The notes below the pieces were generated by a model. It was not told the origin of the DNA. It saw only the letters and a program-made list of their open reading frames with translations, and ran no database searches. Positions 43,272-55,742 of a stretch of DNA of 64,000 bases are shown piece after piece. The position numbers were made by a program, and so were the translations under genes. Numbering within the stretch: the stretch's first letter is position 1; every line of letters begins with the position of its first letter. Source of the stretch: Chlorophyllum brunneum (lineage: Eukaryota > Basidiomycota > Agaricomycetes > Agaricales > Agaricaceae); contig OY756150.1 of the NCBI GenBank assembly GCA_963576785.1, positions 2,074,050 to 2,138,049 on the forward strand, in the 5' to 3' direction.

Positions 43272-45844
43272 GTTGTAAGGTGGCGGTTGAAAGAGAATGT
43301 GGAGAACAAAGAGCGAGTAGGTGTGAGTTTCGGCGAATATTGTTGGTACTATGGGGATGCAGACATGGTCCACAACTCACCCTGTCCTTTATACAAACCC
43401 TTCCTCCGGCCACGATGGGGTACAAAGTAAGGAGGGTGTAGAAACAAACTTTGAAGCCAGAAGTGCCCACCAACATGGAGCGTGGACCAAGATCTTGCGT
43501 CCTGATCGAGAGCGTGAATGTAGATCGCGGTTAACCATGGGCTACTGGGAAAATGACATAGAATGCGACTAATTTTCTTGAATAAAGCAACACCGCTTTC
43601 AGGGTTTGGGAGCCTTGTTCACTCAGTGTAATCGAAAATAGTCGCCCGGACTTCACGGCCAAAGATTTCGAACGGTAATAAGTCGCTGTGCCACGTAAAG
43701 CAGTCCGAGATTAATCCCTTTTCGGGGACCAAGTTCTAGGACGTATGGTAGATCACTGGAAATGACAACGCCGTGGTTTGTGGACCTGACGGATAAAATT
43801 AGTTTAAGACGGGCGCGTCCGAATTAGAGCCTGAATAAGCATCGCGGAGCAACACACACCTGAATGCCCCAACCCTTCGTTCGCTTTAGCTTTTGTTTAT
43901 GACGTTATGGCTGATTTCTTCCCTCGCTCTCCGACGCCTATCGATACAACCTCTCTTGTGCGATAAGAGCTCACCTGGCGACACACTGACACCTGGGCTG
44001 TTTTATAGAGCCGACTTAACATTCTGTTGGGACTCAGACAGGCTGTCTTTTGTCCACGAATCAGAAGCTGATTCTTGAACATAGTATCATGTTCTGTGCC
44101 TTTTTGGATCGTCGGTAAACCCACTTACTTTATTCTTCGAACGGATCAGTAAAGTTCCGGAGCTGTTCCTTGTCCAGACCTACGGAAGATTTGGACCACG
44201 AGGTGGCTTGGTTATGACCTAATGTATCGATTTTGCATTGCTTGGGGCATTCAATCTTACTGGAACCGAGAATTTGGCAGATTGTGCCAAACTACAAGGA
44301 CTACAGATGGGGGAGAGTAAAATACTAGAACCCCCTCTGACTCACGGTCGTTTAGCAACCAACTTTGAAGAACCATAAAATCAAGGAAATTTGAGCCGCC
44401 TGACCCTTACCAACATCGGCTTGACAGGAAGTCCCCCCATCCCACATGACATCCTCAGCGGTGGTCACTGCGACGATGGTAAGGTTCAGTCCTCAGATGA
44501 CAGCGAGAATGGTTCTCTTTTGCTATTCCAGTTCGAACGATAGCCGACGTTTCCGTTGGTTCTGATGCGCGACCCGCCATTGGGTTGAATGCTATATCAT
44601 TCCATTCATTTAACGCGAGAGTGTCTGGTGAGTTAATGACCTCAAAACCTAATTTCAATAATGTTACACCTCAAAAGCGTCATCGGACCCTACTTTGTGC
44701 AATAGTCGATGTCAACTTTATACTAGCATTCGTTATTTCCGATTTTACGCTATTTCCGATTCTGCGGAGAGATCACGGGCCATTTCTATCCCTTGACGTA
44801 AAGTTTCGGATATAGGTGCAACGCTTGAGAAAACGTAGAAGAAAGACGCTAGAGCCGTACGTTGCCGTAGGCAACTTCCTCCAGTTCGACGCGATACGGA
44901 GAATAAGGGAACATTTACACCGCCAATGACGATAGCGCAGACGAAAGCTCGGAGCATAAAGCACTTCTGTTCAGGAATAGTGGAAATCTTGTTTAAGACG
45001 AGGCGCAGAAGGAGTGATGTGTTTGTTGGTCGGCAGATTTTCTAGTAGCGAGGTTGTCAAAACTAGTGGCATGAATTCCATGATACGAAAGTGCTGGCGC
45101 GGGACCGAACTATTTTTTTTCGAGTATGATTCGCTACTCAGGCTAGCCGATAGTCCAAACGTCTATCAGGAATTTTGAGCGGACAAGCCCTCAGGGTTGA
45201 GATGAATACCCTGCCTGGCGTTAATCGATCGAAAATCTCACATCGGGGGACCTCTGGTGCCAGATAGAGAGGTGGCCTTTGGGCAGAGACGATCCTCCAA
45301 CCCTAGTGCATTCCACGCATCCAGGAAAGGGTCTAAAATCCGTGGCGGAATCTCACGTCGGCGTGCAACTCTTCTGATTGTATACAAGAGTTCCCTGAGT
45401 TATGCCGAAAAGCCACGAACCACAAAGAATTTCTGAATTCATAACCATGAAACGTGTAATGATGCGATATTTTGATAGGTGATTGTAGCGTGCCACTATC
45501 TTTCTAGGTTTCCATTGCTCCGTGGTTGGGTGGCGGTTGGCGTAGCATAAATTTGCTTGTCATGTCTAGGAATGATGATATCCATGCAGAAAGAAGCCTG
45601 AGCTATCATTTTGATTCAAGGGAGCCGTACAGGTGAGCGATTTCACCGACAACACGAGCCTACTTTTGAGCCTCGAGGCTCAAGGCACTGCAGGTTTTGA
45701 GTCAGCGAAAGGTGGATGTGGGCTATGAAATGAGTAATCACAGAAATAAGCCGCCGTTTTGTAAGGTAATTTGTAAGGTTTTGATCGCATCATTCTCGGT
45801 GTTGTTCCAATCCGTTCCACAGCCTCTCTCGTGGATCAAGGACA
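43272..45844. other. Long interval without a recognised gene
   Basis: About 2.5 kb. Short open frames occur (43893-44078, 44455-44658, 44585-44815), but none resembles a protein or joins cleanly. No repeat partner in the window and no RNA gene motif was found. CpG content is normal, unlike the transposon-rich right end. Confidence 0.45.
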
Positions 45845-46246
45845 ATGGAAAACTCGAATGTGCGTTCTGACTTAGCCATTTGGGACGAGGAATCCTTGGA
45901 GTACGAAGCAAAGATCGATCGTTCTATTGCAAACAATCAGCAGAAATGCTGGCGATGCACGATAGTGCTTTTTGGTTGTTCGGAGCTTGTCAGGGAGCCG
46001 ACTAGAGCTAACAGTCATGAATGTTCCGGTAGTCCCTGGACAGCTTGGACGGATCAGGAAAGATTTCCCAAACGAGTGGTCAGGCTGGACGGGACTGATG
46101 TGACTAACCCCAACATGATCAGACGATATCAGGCACCACAGATGGCCTTCGACTCATGTTGGAAGTACGCACTCCTATATCAGATGGACGATGCACAAAA
46201 ACGTAGGTATGATAGACTATACAATAAACGTAGACTAGGAAATTAA
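45845..46246 (+). CDS. Hypothetical single-exon protein
   Basis: An ATG-initiated ORF of 133 residues, acidic at the start and basic at the end (DAQKRRYDRLYNKRRL). It contains four cysteines, including CWRC and C-x10-SHEC. No family is recognised. The composition is protein-like, but isolation, lack of introns and lack of homology keep it uncertain; it might be a fragment of a larger decayed gene. Confidence 0.35.
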   Translation: MENSNVRSDLAIWDEESLEYEAKIDRSIANNQQKCWRCTIVLFGCSELVREPTRANSHECSGSPWTAWTDQERFPKRVVRLDGTDVTNPNMIRRYQAPQMAFDSCWKYALLYQMDDAQKRRYDRLYNKRRLGN

Positions 46247-48081
46247 ATAAAACTCGTCTGTAACCTTAGACCCCTCGGCCAGTCTGGTGTAATGAGTACA
46301 GGGGATCGGCTGGATTGGAAGTTGCTATCTGTATGCAGGCCAGTTGTACTGCTTCCATCTGTAGCAGAAATAACAGTCTTGCAGTGATGACGGGTACACG
46401 CTGTTGATGAACAGGGAATCAATTGTCGCTGGGCCCTCTAACCTCAAGGCCTGTTCGACTTGCCATAGCGGAGTTCAGAGTTGGACTGTAATGGCAGAGA
46501 CCAAAAGATACCCCCTTGCATTTCAATTGAACTTGTCCCTCCTTCGAGTTCGGTGTCTCCAGGACGGGGGGGGGAAGGGCAGTGAAAATGGTTCACACTC
46601 CTGCCAAACATTGCCCAAGATTACACCAACGGATAGCCCTGAATATACTTTGCCATGGCCTCCAGAGCCTGGCTGTGATTAAAATTTTGTGGCGTTATCG
46701 CTCGAACCCACAACGAGAATGTAGCATTCTTGATGTATAAATCGTCAAAGCAGAGCAGTGTGGTCTGAGTTGTATTGAGGAGTATGAGAGCAAACGTGTT
46801 CTGACCGGCCTCGACCTCAGGAGCTATAAAGAATTGATTAGCCCGTGGTCTTCGTGTGTGAGACCTGGGAGAGGGAATTTGGTCGGTTTGCCGCCGTCGA
46901 TCATGAGATTTAAACAGGTCCTGGATACGAACATGTTTTCCAGACATGACAAGAGTGAAGAGATGGACTAAACGATAAAGTCAACCTGGACGGCTGAGTT
47001 TACATGGGTGATCATGTTGGCAACTCCTCCCAAAGCTGTCCGGCTCGAGTCGAAGTGAGTGGCAGGATCCATGTTATCCAACAAGATCGTCTTGTTGTCG
47101 AGTAGCACGCTTGGTGAAAATATTTTCGCGCTTGATCAAGCCAGAATGTCTGCTTCGAAGATTGGGTCTTGACATTGATTCATTGTCTGTTGCCTGCCAT
47201 CCTGAAATACAGCCTTCTCACACAACTTCCAGTTGTCCTCATCGGACAAAATAAAGGTTTGTGGCGGCATTTGAGGTCGGGGCAGGGTTTATACCTGAGT
47301 TTGCTACAATGTTCCGAGGGTATCGACAGCGGTACCTGTGGAGTCGGCATGTCGTGCTAGGGCTCCAGGTACACAACATGGGATACACTCGAGAGCGATG
47401 GACCCACCGAAAGATGATATCCAAGGGGAATCTGATGCTGACTTAGGAATGCCGCATTATGCGACTAATATCACGTCGTGTAAGAATCCAGACCTGTGTT
47501 TCGTGTTCTTGATGAAAGATAGCTCAGGGCCAGAGGGACCAACAAGTTCCAGGCCACCTTCCTTCAAGTTGGCAGATATCAGTCTTTGGCTCTCGTCGTA
47601 GGTCCGTCCGGACATAAAGTGTTTCATGAAGTGGGAATATGATAAACGAGTGCGCGCAGTAAGTTTAAGGGTGAGAGAAAAGGTGGCTGAAAACCCAGTT
47701 GGACATTCCCACCCGACAATATCTCCTGGAGTCAAAAAAGATGCAGGGGCGCATGGGACCGACCGCGGGGAGAATTTCGGGTCCTCTACACAGCCATGGT
47801 GTAGTGAGTCTTTGAATGGGTGGGTGGATCGAAGAGAAGGTGAGCCAGCCAGCAGTCACGATAAGAGTTGGTGGTGAGAGGGAAACTTTCTTGAACGTGA
47901 CTTCGAAGACACAAGACGTGAGGCTGCTTGTCATTCGTTCCTCACTCGATCCGACAGTCTGCCTTCTCACGATACAAAGATACTTACGAGAACCAGCCAC
48001 TTCGCAGATTTTGAGGGGTATAATCGATATTTCCAAGTTTGACATTGAACTACACTATCAGGACAGAACACTGAGCATACA
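46247..48081 (-). other. Possible remnant of a second F-box-like gene
   Basis: Several minus-strand stretches look coding: MSGKHVRIQDLFKSHDRRRQ with FFIAPEVEAGQNTFALILLN (46.6-46.95 kb), GFSATFSLTLKLTARTRLSY (47.6 kb) and LEISIIPLKICEVAGSRKYL (48.0 kb). The order and style resemble the C-terminal half of basidiomycete F-box proteins like the one just upstream. I could not connect them into a frame, so it may be a decayed tandem duplicate. Confidence 0.3.
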
Positions 48082-49731
48082 TTAGATGACATAGACGATT
48101 AGGAGTGTATGGTTATGGGGATGATTAAGGAACACCAAACGACCAGTACCCTCGTCAAACCCAACGAACTCACGGGGAAGCTCCGGTGCTTCATCATTCC
48201 AGACAAGAAGAGGGATTGGCTGAATGGGTGGACAGAAGTTCCATTCATGAGTTATGATTCCATAGGTTTTGTTAAAGCGGTCGAGGAATAGCGATGCTGA
48301 GATTCCAAGCGTACAGCAATTCGCGTGCTCCCAGTGGGTGTTACATCTACCCAGCTGGCGAGCCGTCGGGGGATGCGTCTTGTCGTGGGGTATCACCAGC
48401 CCCATGATCTTCTCAGATACCCCCAGCGAGACCAACCGCGATTCCGACATTGCAGGGAACAGTCGGATGTCCGATCGATGATAAATAGGCATTTCAACGA
48501 TATGAAGTAGCTTGATTGAATTTGGTAAAGTCGATTCATCAGGATGGCAGTCAACTTCAAAGAGGTGTAGTAAGTGTGGTGGCGCCCCATGAACGGCGAA
48601 GACATTTCCGTTTATGAATTCCACAACCTGAGAAGCTTCGTCAAGCACCAAAATAGACGGACAACTGGTACTTGACGAACCAGAGAGTGAAGGCCTTTGA
48701 ATTTGTGAACAATGGGCTTTATGAAGGAATATTCCGACTGTCCTGCGGTTACTGGTGACTTGGAATAATTATAAACTTTGATCTCTTTATGGACTTGCTC
48801 CACGCCGAGTTCATGGGGGTCGTCCCAGAGTTCGACGACATACTGATCATTCAGTGCAAATTGGTATTGCCTATAGCCTGGTTGATAATCCCGAAAAAGA
48901 GCATAAGGTCTGGCGACCAAAGTGGCACCTGCACCATGGCCAACTAGCTCCACATGGTATATAAATGTTCGCATATCTTCTGGATCATCTGAGAGTGTCT
49001 GTTGTAAGTGCAGAACAGGATAAAGCGAAGCCAATCACCTCGGGGGAATAGAGGCCCATCACCTTCTGGTCTGATGCAACCCGCAATGAGGAAACTGAGC
49101 CTCGGTTTTGACCGATCAATCCAGAGAGTGTAGTCAATATCGACTTTCTGTCGGGCTATTTCTCGATCAAAATCTCCAGGATCAAATAGTAAATGGGCTG
49201 CAGGATTGGTATCTTCCAGGTCGAGTACATACATGGCAGCAGAAGGATAGGCTATAAGGAGCCACCGGCCACCTGGAACGAGCTTTCGGTAGGACGGCTT
49301 GGGGTGTGGTTTATTCGGGCATGGATCTATGACGTGTGATCGGAAGTGTGGTTGTGTGGAACCAGCCCATACGTTTTGAACTTGATTTCGTCGGAGGACC
49401 CAGTGTTCCAGCTCATTTACGGTATATTGATCACATCCTTCTTCGGGGGGTAATAGACCGTGCTTCTGCTGGAGTTTGGTAGCGAGGTTGTACCACAGCT
49501 GGCGGGATTTTGTGACGGAATGTAAGGCCTTGCAGGTCTGCTCAAGTTAATTCATGCAGAAGAGGGAGCAGGAGTATTGCGCACCTGTCTGATCGCAAGT
49601 ATACCAAAACAGTCTAGTTGTTCGAGGATTTCAGACAACACATCGGTTGGAAATGAGGTAAATGTCTTCTTCGGCTTCTCAACTAATACCGGCCGAAGTA
49701 TGTCAGGAGTAGAAGTCAGCATGCTATGCAT
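48082..49731 (-). CDS. F-box protein
   Basis: Four exons join in frame: complement of 49585-49731, 49039-49537, 48672-48988 and 48082-48627 (502 residues; introns 44-50 nt). The F-box is at residues about 25-60 (FPTDVLSEILEQLDCFGILA then TCKALHSV and SRQLWYNL), the part that docks on Skp1 in SCF ubiquitin ligases. The long C-terminal half is beta-rich (GGRWLLIAYPSAAMYVLDLE; VWNDEAPELPREFVGFDEGT) with the WD/propeller-like rhythm usual in expanded Agaricomycete F-box families, and would choose the substrate, which is unknown. The ATG at 49731 is chosen because the next upstream codon is GTG. Confidence 0.85.
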
Positions 49732-50220
49732 GGTCACTGAACTTGTTCAACCTTGGGGGTGGATTTGTCCTGGAGTAACGTTAGTGTCACGGTCGCGAGT
49801 GTGTAGCACTAGACCTTGTCACTTACTGTTGCGACATAATGTGACTCGCTAAACTTTTTTTTTTTGGCGGACCGCCGAAAATTAGCCCAGGCACTGGCCT
49901 GCTGTAGCAATAACATACCTATCACCTGCCTATTTCCTTTGTTTGTCTTAACCTTTCCTTCCAAAGAGACTGTTTATATGGAAAGCCAGAGCACCTTGCT
50001 GCCAAGACTTACCACTTTCGGCAGAGACCCCAGGAACTTCGTCACACAACATGCCATGTCAGACATAAAAAACATATTAAACTTTTTTCAATATATTTAT
50101 GAGTCCACAACTGATTATTACCCAAATGTGATGTAGCACCTTGTAATTATATAGCACTATGTACCAACATGTACTAGAATATATGGTCTAAGAAAATTTA
50201 CATCCCATACTACTTCTGTG
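49732..50220. other. Left border of the CpG-poor repeat domain
   Basis: A run of 11 T (49855-49865) followed by the palindrome GGCGGACCGCC (49866-49876) marks a change from normal host DNA to AT-rich, CpG-poor DNA that continues on the far side of the copia element at 57477. No gene is recognised. Confidence 0.4.
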
Positions 50221-50225
50221 CAAAC

Positions 50226-50797
50226 TGTTGAGGAAACAACCGTAACGAGTTGTTTGCTGGGGGCAGCAGTAAACGCAGTGGGAGAGAACGTAAGGTCTAC
50301 TCACCGAGATAATAAGCTTCTATCTGATACCTGTAGTAAGGTAATTCGGATAGACAGATATTATTGATAAAGCGATCAACGTCAGTTGAATAGAGGCTAA
50401 AGTCAATGAGATCGGTTGAGGTGTTGTACTCAAGGAGATAGGCAATGGTGAAGAAGTTGTTCAATTGAACAAGATGCAGAACTTAGGTCTGCTACATGGG
50501 GTTTATATACATATTGTAACATATGCGAGTCATACTACATAAAATACTAGTATTGCATGGATTGTTCCTTATGACTCCCTTTAACTGCGGCGTAGTGCCT
50601 GCGGAGTACTGCGGAACGTAGTATCTAGTCATTGGTACTATGTAGAATAGTCTATCAAGTACTTATGACTCTCATCGTATGCAGAGCAACTCATAGGAAG
50701 TTACTACGGAATGAAGTTACTGGAAAGTAACAGATCAGTCTATTATTAGAATAATGACTTCATAATCTATTTCTAGAATATGTCCGAAACTTCAACA
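50226..50797 (-). repeat. Copia LTR, 3' in coding orientation
   Basis: 572 bp, plus-strand ends TGTTGAGG and CTTCAACA. It differs from the other LTR in the AAACAACC/AAATGACC segment near its left end. Confidence 0.95.
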
Positions 50798-50808
50798 CTC
50801 CTCCTTGC
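50798..50808 (-). promoter_or_regulatory. Polypurine tract of the copia element
   Basis: On the coding strand GCAAGGAGGAG directly abuts the 3' LTR, the expected primer for plus-strand DNA. Confidence 0.7.
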
Positions 50809-50858
50809 TCTGTATTGATATAGAGTTTTAATCACTCAAACGTCAAGCCAAGGTGAGG

Positions 50859-53800
50859 TCAGAATAGATTGAATTTAATTTTGTCTAAATTCTTTGTGAG
50901 AATATCGGCAGGATTTTCAGTGCCTTTCACAGAGAATATTTCAATCTTTCCGTCTTCTACCAAATCACGGATGTAATGGTATTTGACGTCGACGTGTTTT
51001 GATCGTTTTTCTGTTACTGGATTTTTGGCCCAAAATATTGAACCCTCATTATCACCAAAGAGATAAGGAGCCAATGATTGGATACCAATTTCTTCCAACA
51101 AATTGACAGTCCAAACAAGTTGTCGACTGCAATCTGACAAAGCCATATATTCGGCTTCAGTGGAAGATAATGCAACAGTTTTCTGTTTCCTACTTAACCA
51201 AGCGATAGCTCTGCTGGCTAACAAACAGAAATATCCAGTTACAGATTTACGACTAATTGGATCACCAGCCCAATCAGAGTCGGAAAAGGCATTCAGGCCT
51301 TGCATAGAACTTCCATTATAGGTGATTCTATATTTGCGAGTAGCATTAAGATACTTTAGCAAATGTAAGCCTGCATTATAATGCGCTTTAGTTGGGTTGG
51401 TCATATGTTGTGATAATTTGACAGTGGCAAAAGCTATGTCAGGCCGACTGCCTATCATCAGATACATAACTGATCCTACTAATTGTTGATACCTCTTTAT
51501 GAAGTCAGGTGTCGCTTTTCCTATATTGGATTCGAAGATAAATCCATTTGGTAATGGTATTTCTTCCTTTCCAATTATATTAAATCGATCAAGAACTTTT
51601 CCTAGATAATCCATTTGGTCTAGGGTGATTGATCGGTTTATAGGATTTCGCGAAATTTTCATGCCAAGGAACTCTTTGGTTGGACCAAGGTCTCGGCATT
51701 CCCATTTCTTCATAAAGAGTGCTCGCTTCTCATGTAGAAGTCTAGAGCCTCTAATTCCGACGAACATTGAGTCATCTACATAGACTAGAGCTATAATAAG
51801 CTCTTTGGTTTCAGGGTCGTAGTAATAATAGACTCCAGCATCTAGTTTGGATCGGACAAATCCTAGGTCGGTCATTGACTTAGTCAATTCCTTCCACCAT
51901 TGTCGTCCAGATTGCTTTAATCCATAAATGGCTCGGTTTAATTTCCAAACCAAATTACCACGACCTGTATTGAAACCTTCTGGAAGTTCCATATAGAGTT
52001 CTTTATCCAGTTTTCCGTAGAGATAAGCAGTTTTAACATCTAAACTGAGCATCTCCCAATCGTTGAGGGCAGTGACTGCAAATATGAGTTGTGCTGTCTC
52101 ATAACGGACTACTGGTGAAAATAGTTCATCGTAATCGATTCCCTCTATCTGAGAGAATCCTTTTGCTACTAGTCGAGCACGGTATCGACCATCTGATTTG
52201 GGTGTAAAGACCCATCTATTTTTGACAGCTTTTCTTCCAGGCGGAAGTTTAGCTAAGTCATAAACATGTCTTTCTTTGAGTGAATTTAACTCTTCTAAGC
52301 ACGCTTTCCACCATTTAGATTTCTCTTCTGATGGTAGTCGATTTAGATCCTTGAAAGAAATAGGAACCAATGGTGATTCGACTTTTTGAGCACACAGATA
52401 ATCGATCATCCCTACTCCTCCTTCTCTGCATAAGTCTTCTAATGTAGAAGCTTCATGCTGAGAACGTCTATCGATTATTCCAGGTTTGGAAGCCTCTGAT
52501 CGAATGTGTCTAACAAGTCTACTTGTAGAACTTGTTAATTTTGACTTAGGAGGTTGGAACATCTCATAGTCCTGGAGTATTTTGGTTGGATGCTTTGTAG
52601 AACCATAGAAGTTTCCTGGACGTTCAGGTACTTTTCTGGTTCTTTGCGGTCTCTGAGGTATTTCAGGAACCGGTATTTGATCCGAGTGACCTCGTGGTAC
52701 AGAAGGACCAGCATCCCGATCATCTTCGACAGGGGTGTAGGGTATGAATGGTTGTACATCCGGATCATCTCTGGGAGAAGGCGGATGGTTCGAACCTTCA
52801 GGGTGATTAGGTGGATCAGCATAAGATAATCCATCACTGTCATCGTCTTCTGGTGTTTGTGCTTCTCTTGGTGGAAAGAGAATGTTTTGCACAATACCAT
52901 CCCACTCCTCCTGAACATCGGTATCGATATTCGGTGCTTTTCCCTTTCCTTTATTCTTTTTAGGTTCAGGGAAAGGAGTTGGAATTCGTCCATGTACAGA
53001 TCTATAAGTCCTATCTTCCGGAGAACTTCCGGGAGAAGTTTGGGGAATAGGGCTTGGTGGTCTATCAATAGGTAAACCAGTAGATGGATCTGGAGCATGG
53101 AAGACAATAACTTCCGAAGGTGTACTTCGAGAAGTAGAAGATGATGGTTGGTTCATCCGTTCTTCTCACTTCTTCCCAACACATTTAGGGAAGTGTTTTT
53201 CGCTGAATACGGCTGTTGGAGATGTATAGATTACATTTCCATTCAGGTGCCTCATGAAACGATAATTTTTCCTGTCTGATGTCCAACCAAGGAAAATCAT
53301 GAGTTCTGACTTCGCTGTCAGTTTATTGTCTCTTATCTCTTTTGGGAGAAAGACATAAGCACCACAGCCAAAGACTCTCTCTTTGGAGATGTCTGGAATC
53401 TTCTGATTCAACACTTCATAAGGTGTTTTCCACATGAGCCATGATACCGGTGTTTTATTATAGATATGTATCGCATGATCTATAGAAAACTCCCACCAAC
53501 CATCAGGAATACAAGCATGATGCCGCATGGCTTCTGCTTTATCCATTAGAGTTCGGTTCAAGCGTTCCGCTCGACCATTTTGTTGGTGTATGTGCGGTGC
53601 ACTGGTCTCATGTATAATCCCTAATGAGCGCAAATGAGATTGCAACTCGTCAGTTGCATACTCTCCTCCTCTATCAGTGCAGAGATATTTTAATTTAGTC
53701 TCGTATTGAGTCTGAATTAAGGCAATGAAATTTTTCATTTCTTCTGCTGCTTCTGATTTCTTATGGAGGAAGCGAATCCATCCATGAGAGGAAAAGTCGT

Positions 53801-55742
53801 CCATTATGGTCATGACCCATTTAAATTTATGGTAAGAAAGAATCGGAAGTTCAACTAAATCCGAGTGTATTCTTTCGAATGGACGCTTTGTGCGTGTAGG
53901 GTTCTCTCTAAAGGGTTTCTGGTGTATCTTTCCCTTGGCACAACCGTCACAGACTGGTTTTTGCTCGGGAATCCGCACCGGAGTAAACCCAATCGTATTT
54001 TTCTCAAAATGATTGAGGATACGATTAGAGGGATGTCCTAATCTCGCATGTACAACTTTGTAGCCAACAATCGGATCTGCAGTCATAGCTGCTTGTTCCA
54101 AATGTACAATTTTTGTATTAACAAAATGTAAAGTAGTGTTGCAACTTGCTGAAGGATATGCTTGAAGAATAGCATTTCCTTCGCTATCAACTACTATTGA
54201 TTCGTTGGCATCTGTTCTAACAGTTTTGCCATCCTGGCATAACTGTCCCACTGACATTAGTCGTTCAGAGATTCCTTTTAGAAGGAAGACTGGATATATT
54301 AATATCTGCGTTGGTTGAATGCTGTCAGTCTTCCCGTTATAGACTCTATGCTTAAGCATAACTACGCCAAGACCAACCGCATTAAGGTAGGGGCTTTGTG
54401 CTCCTACAGTCTTAATTGGGATCGAAACTTCGAGTTCTTCGAAGTTGATAAAGTCTTCCACATAAGGGGTATAATGACATGATGCCCCTGAGTCTAATAA
54501 CCATACGTCACTATATTCTTCTAGTGGCGTTATGCTTTGATCATTGCTTCGCGATCGAGATCTAAATTGATCTGGTACTCTTAAATACTGATCGGGCATG
54601 CGCGTGGAAAAACAAGAAAGATGAGAAGTGTTAAAACACTTCTCATTTATTGATTCGCACGAAACAAATACATTATTATGGGATCCTAAAGATCCCGATA
54701 GCGTATCTATATGCCCGGCCCCCGACGTCCTTTCCCTTTGCCCTTGCCCTTCTTCTTGCGAAGACAGCCGGTCAGCATATTGGTGACAGGACTGTGTATC
54801 AGGGTTAGTAAGAGTATCTGAGATCGAATTGATCACATACCCAGCTCCTCCCTTCTTCTTGAAGTCACTCCCGTAGTCGGTCGACAAGAGTCCGAGTGAC
54901 ACCTCAGATTGAGGTGCCGAAGCAAAAGGTTCGGACTTCGGAGACTTAGGGAGTGGCCCAGAAGAGGGTCCTGCGACATTCGCAGGGTTCCTGGGGTCGC
55001 GGATGTCGTAGGCGACATCCTGAGCCGGCGCCATGAGGTCATCGACCTCCTTCTCGCTCTCAAGCCGTTTGAAGGCTTCGTCTACCAACACTGAAAGTGT
55101 GGCAGGATGCCTATCAGCGGTCTTGTTCTTCTGAGTAAGAGAGTATCTCTTACTCTGGAATCGCTCCGTAGGAGGGGAGGCCCGAGGAAGAGGAGGAAAC
55201 TCCTCTTCGTAGGTCCTTACGGCTGGAGCTACTATTTCCTCCGGAGGAGGAAGGTAGTACGGCCAAACCTCTCCGGGTTCAAGCGAGTTGCCCCGGGTGA
55301 CGGAGTCCATGCTTGGGATCTTTACCACATGATGCATAACCAAATTGAGTTTATTCCCAAATTTGGGAGAAATCAATAAGGCGTAAGGCGAGTCATGCGG
55401 TAAAAGAAAGGAAAAGCGGACACGAGTTGCGTTAATATCGGGGTTACTATTTTTAGTGAACCATTTACTTACCCTCGTGTGTCCCTCACAGGTACAACCT
55501 GGGGGGTGACCAGAAGGAACTGAAGGTGCACTGGGTGGTGTCACCGATCGTCCTTTCGGGGCGCGGGGGTGAGAGACCTCGTGCATCCGTCGATCGTAAC
55601 GATCAAGGGCACGTTTCTTCGCCATTTGCATGGGTGAAGGACCAGTGACGCGGTTGCGCCAGGTGATCACCTGTTGGATCCGCAGTGAGTTTTCGAGGAG
55701 GGCGGTGAAACATAAGTTTCGTGCTTCAGCACGCACCTTTTT
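50859..55742 (-). CDS. pol: Copia pol polyprotein, interrupted by one TGA
   Basis: The frame is -1 to gag and lacks its own ATG at the overlap (first codon there GTG), so it is probably made by frameshifting near 55736-55742. After a long linker come the protease (LLDSGASCHYT, about residue 412), the pre-integrase zinc finger (HARLGHPSNRIL to CDGCAKGK), the integrase DDE core (HSDLVELP, CTDRGGEY, HQQNGRAERLN), the RT (RARLVAKGFSQ, FSPVVRY, YGLKQSGRQW, YVDDSMF) and RNase H (SDSDWAGD, LSSTEAEYMAL). A TGA at 53166-53168 falls between integrase and RT, after CVGKK and before EER; the same frame continues to the end at 50859. All catalytic motifs are intact. Confidence 0.93.

Noticed and set aside
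52535..53107. 190-codon minus-strand ORF in another frame of copia pol
   Set aside because: It lies inside the pol reading frame and arises from the AT-rich linker before RT.
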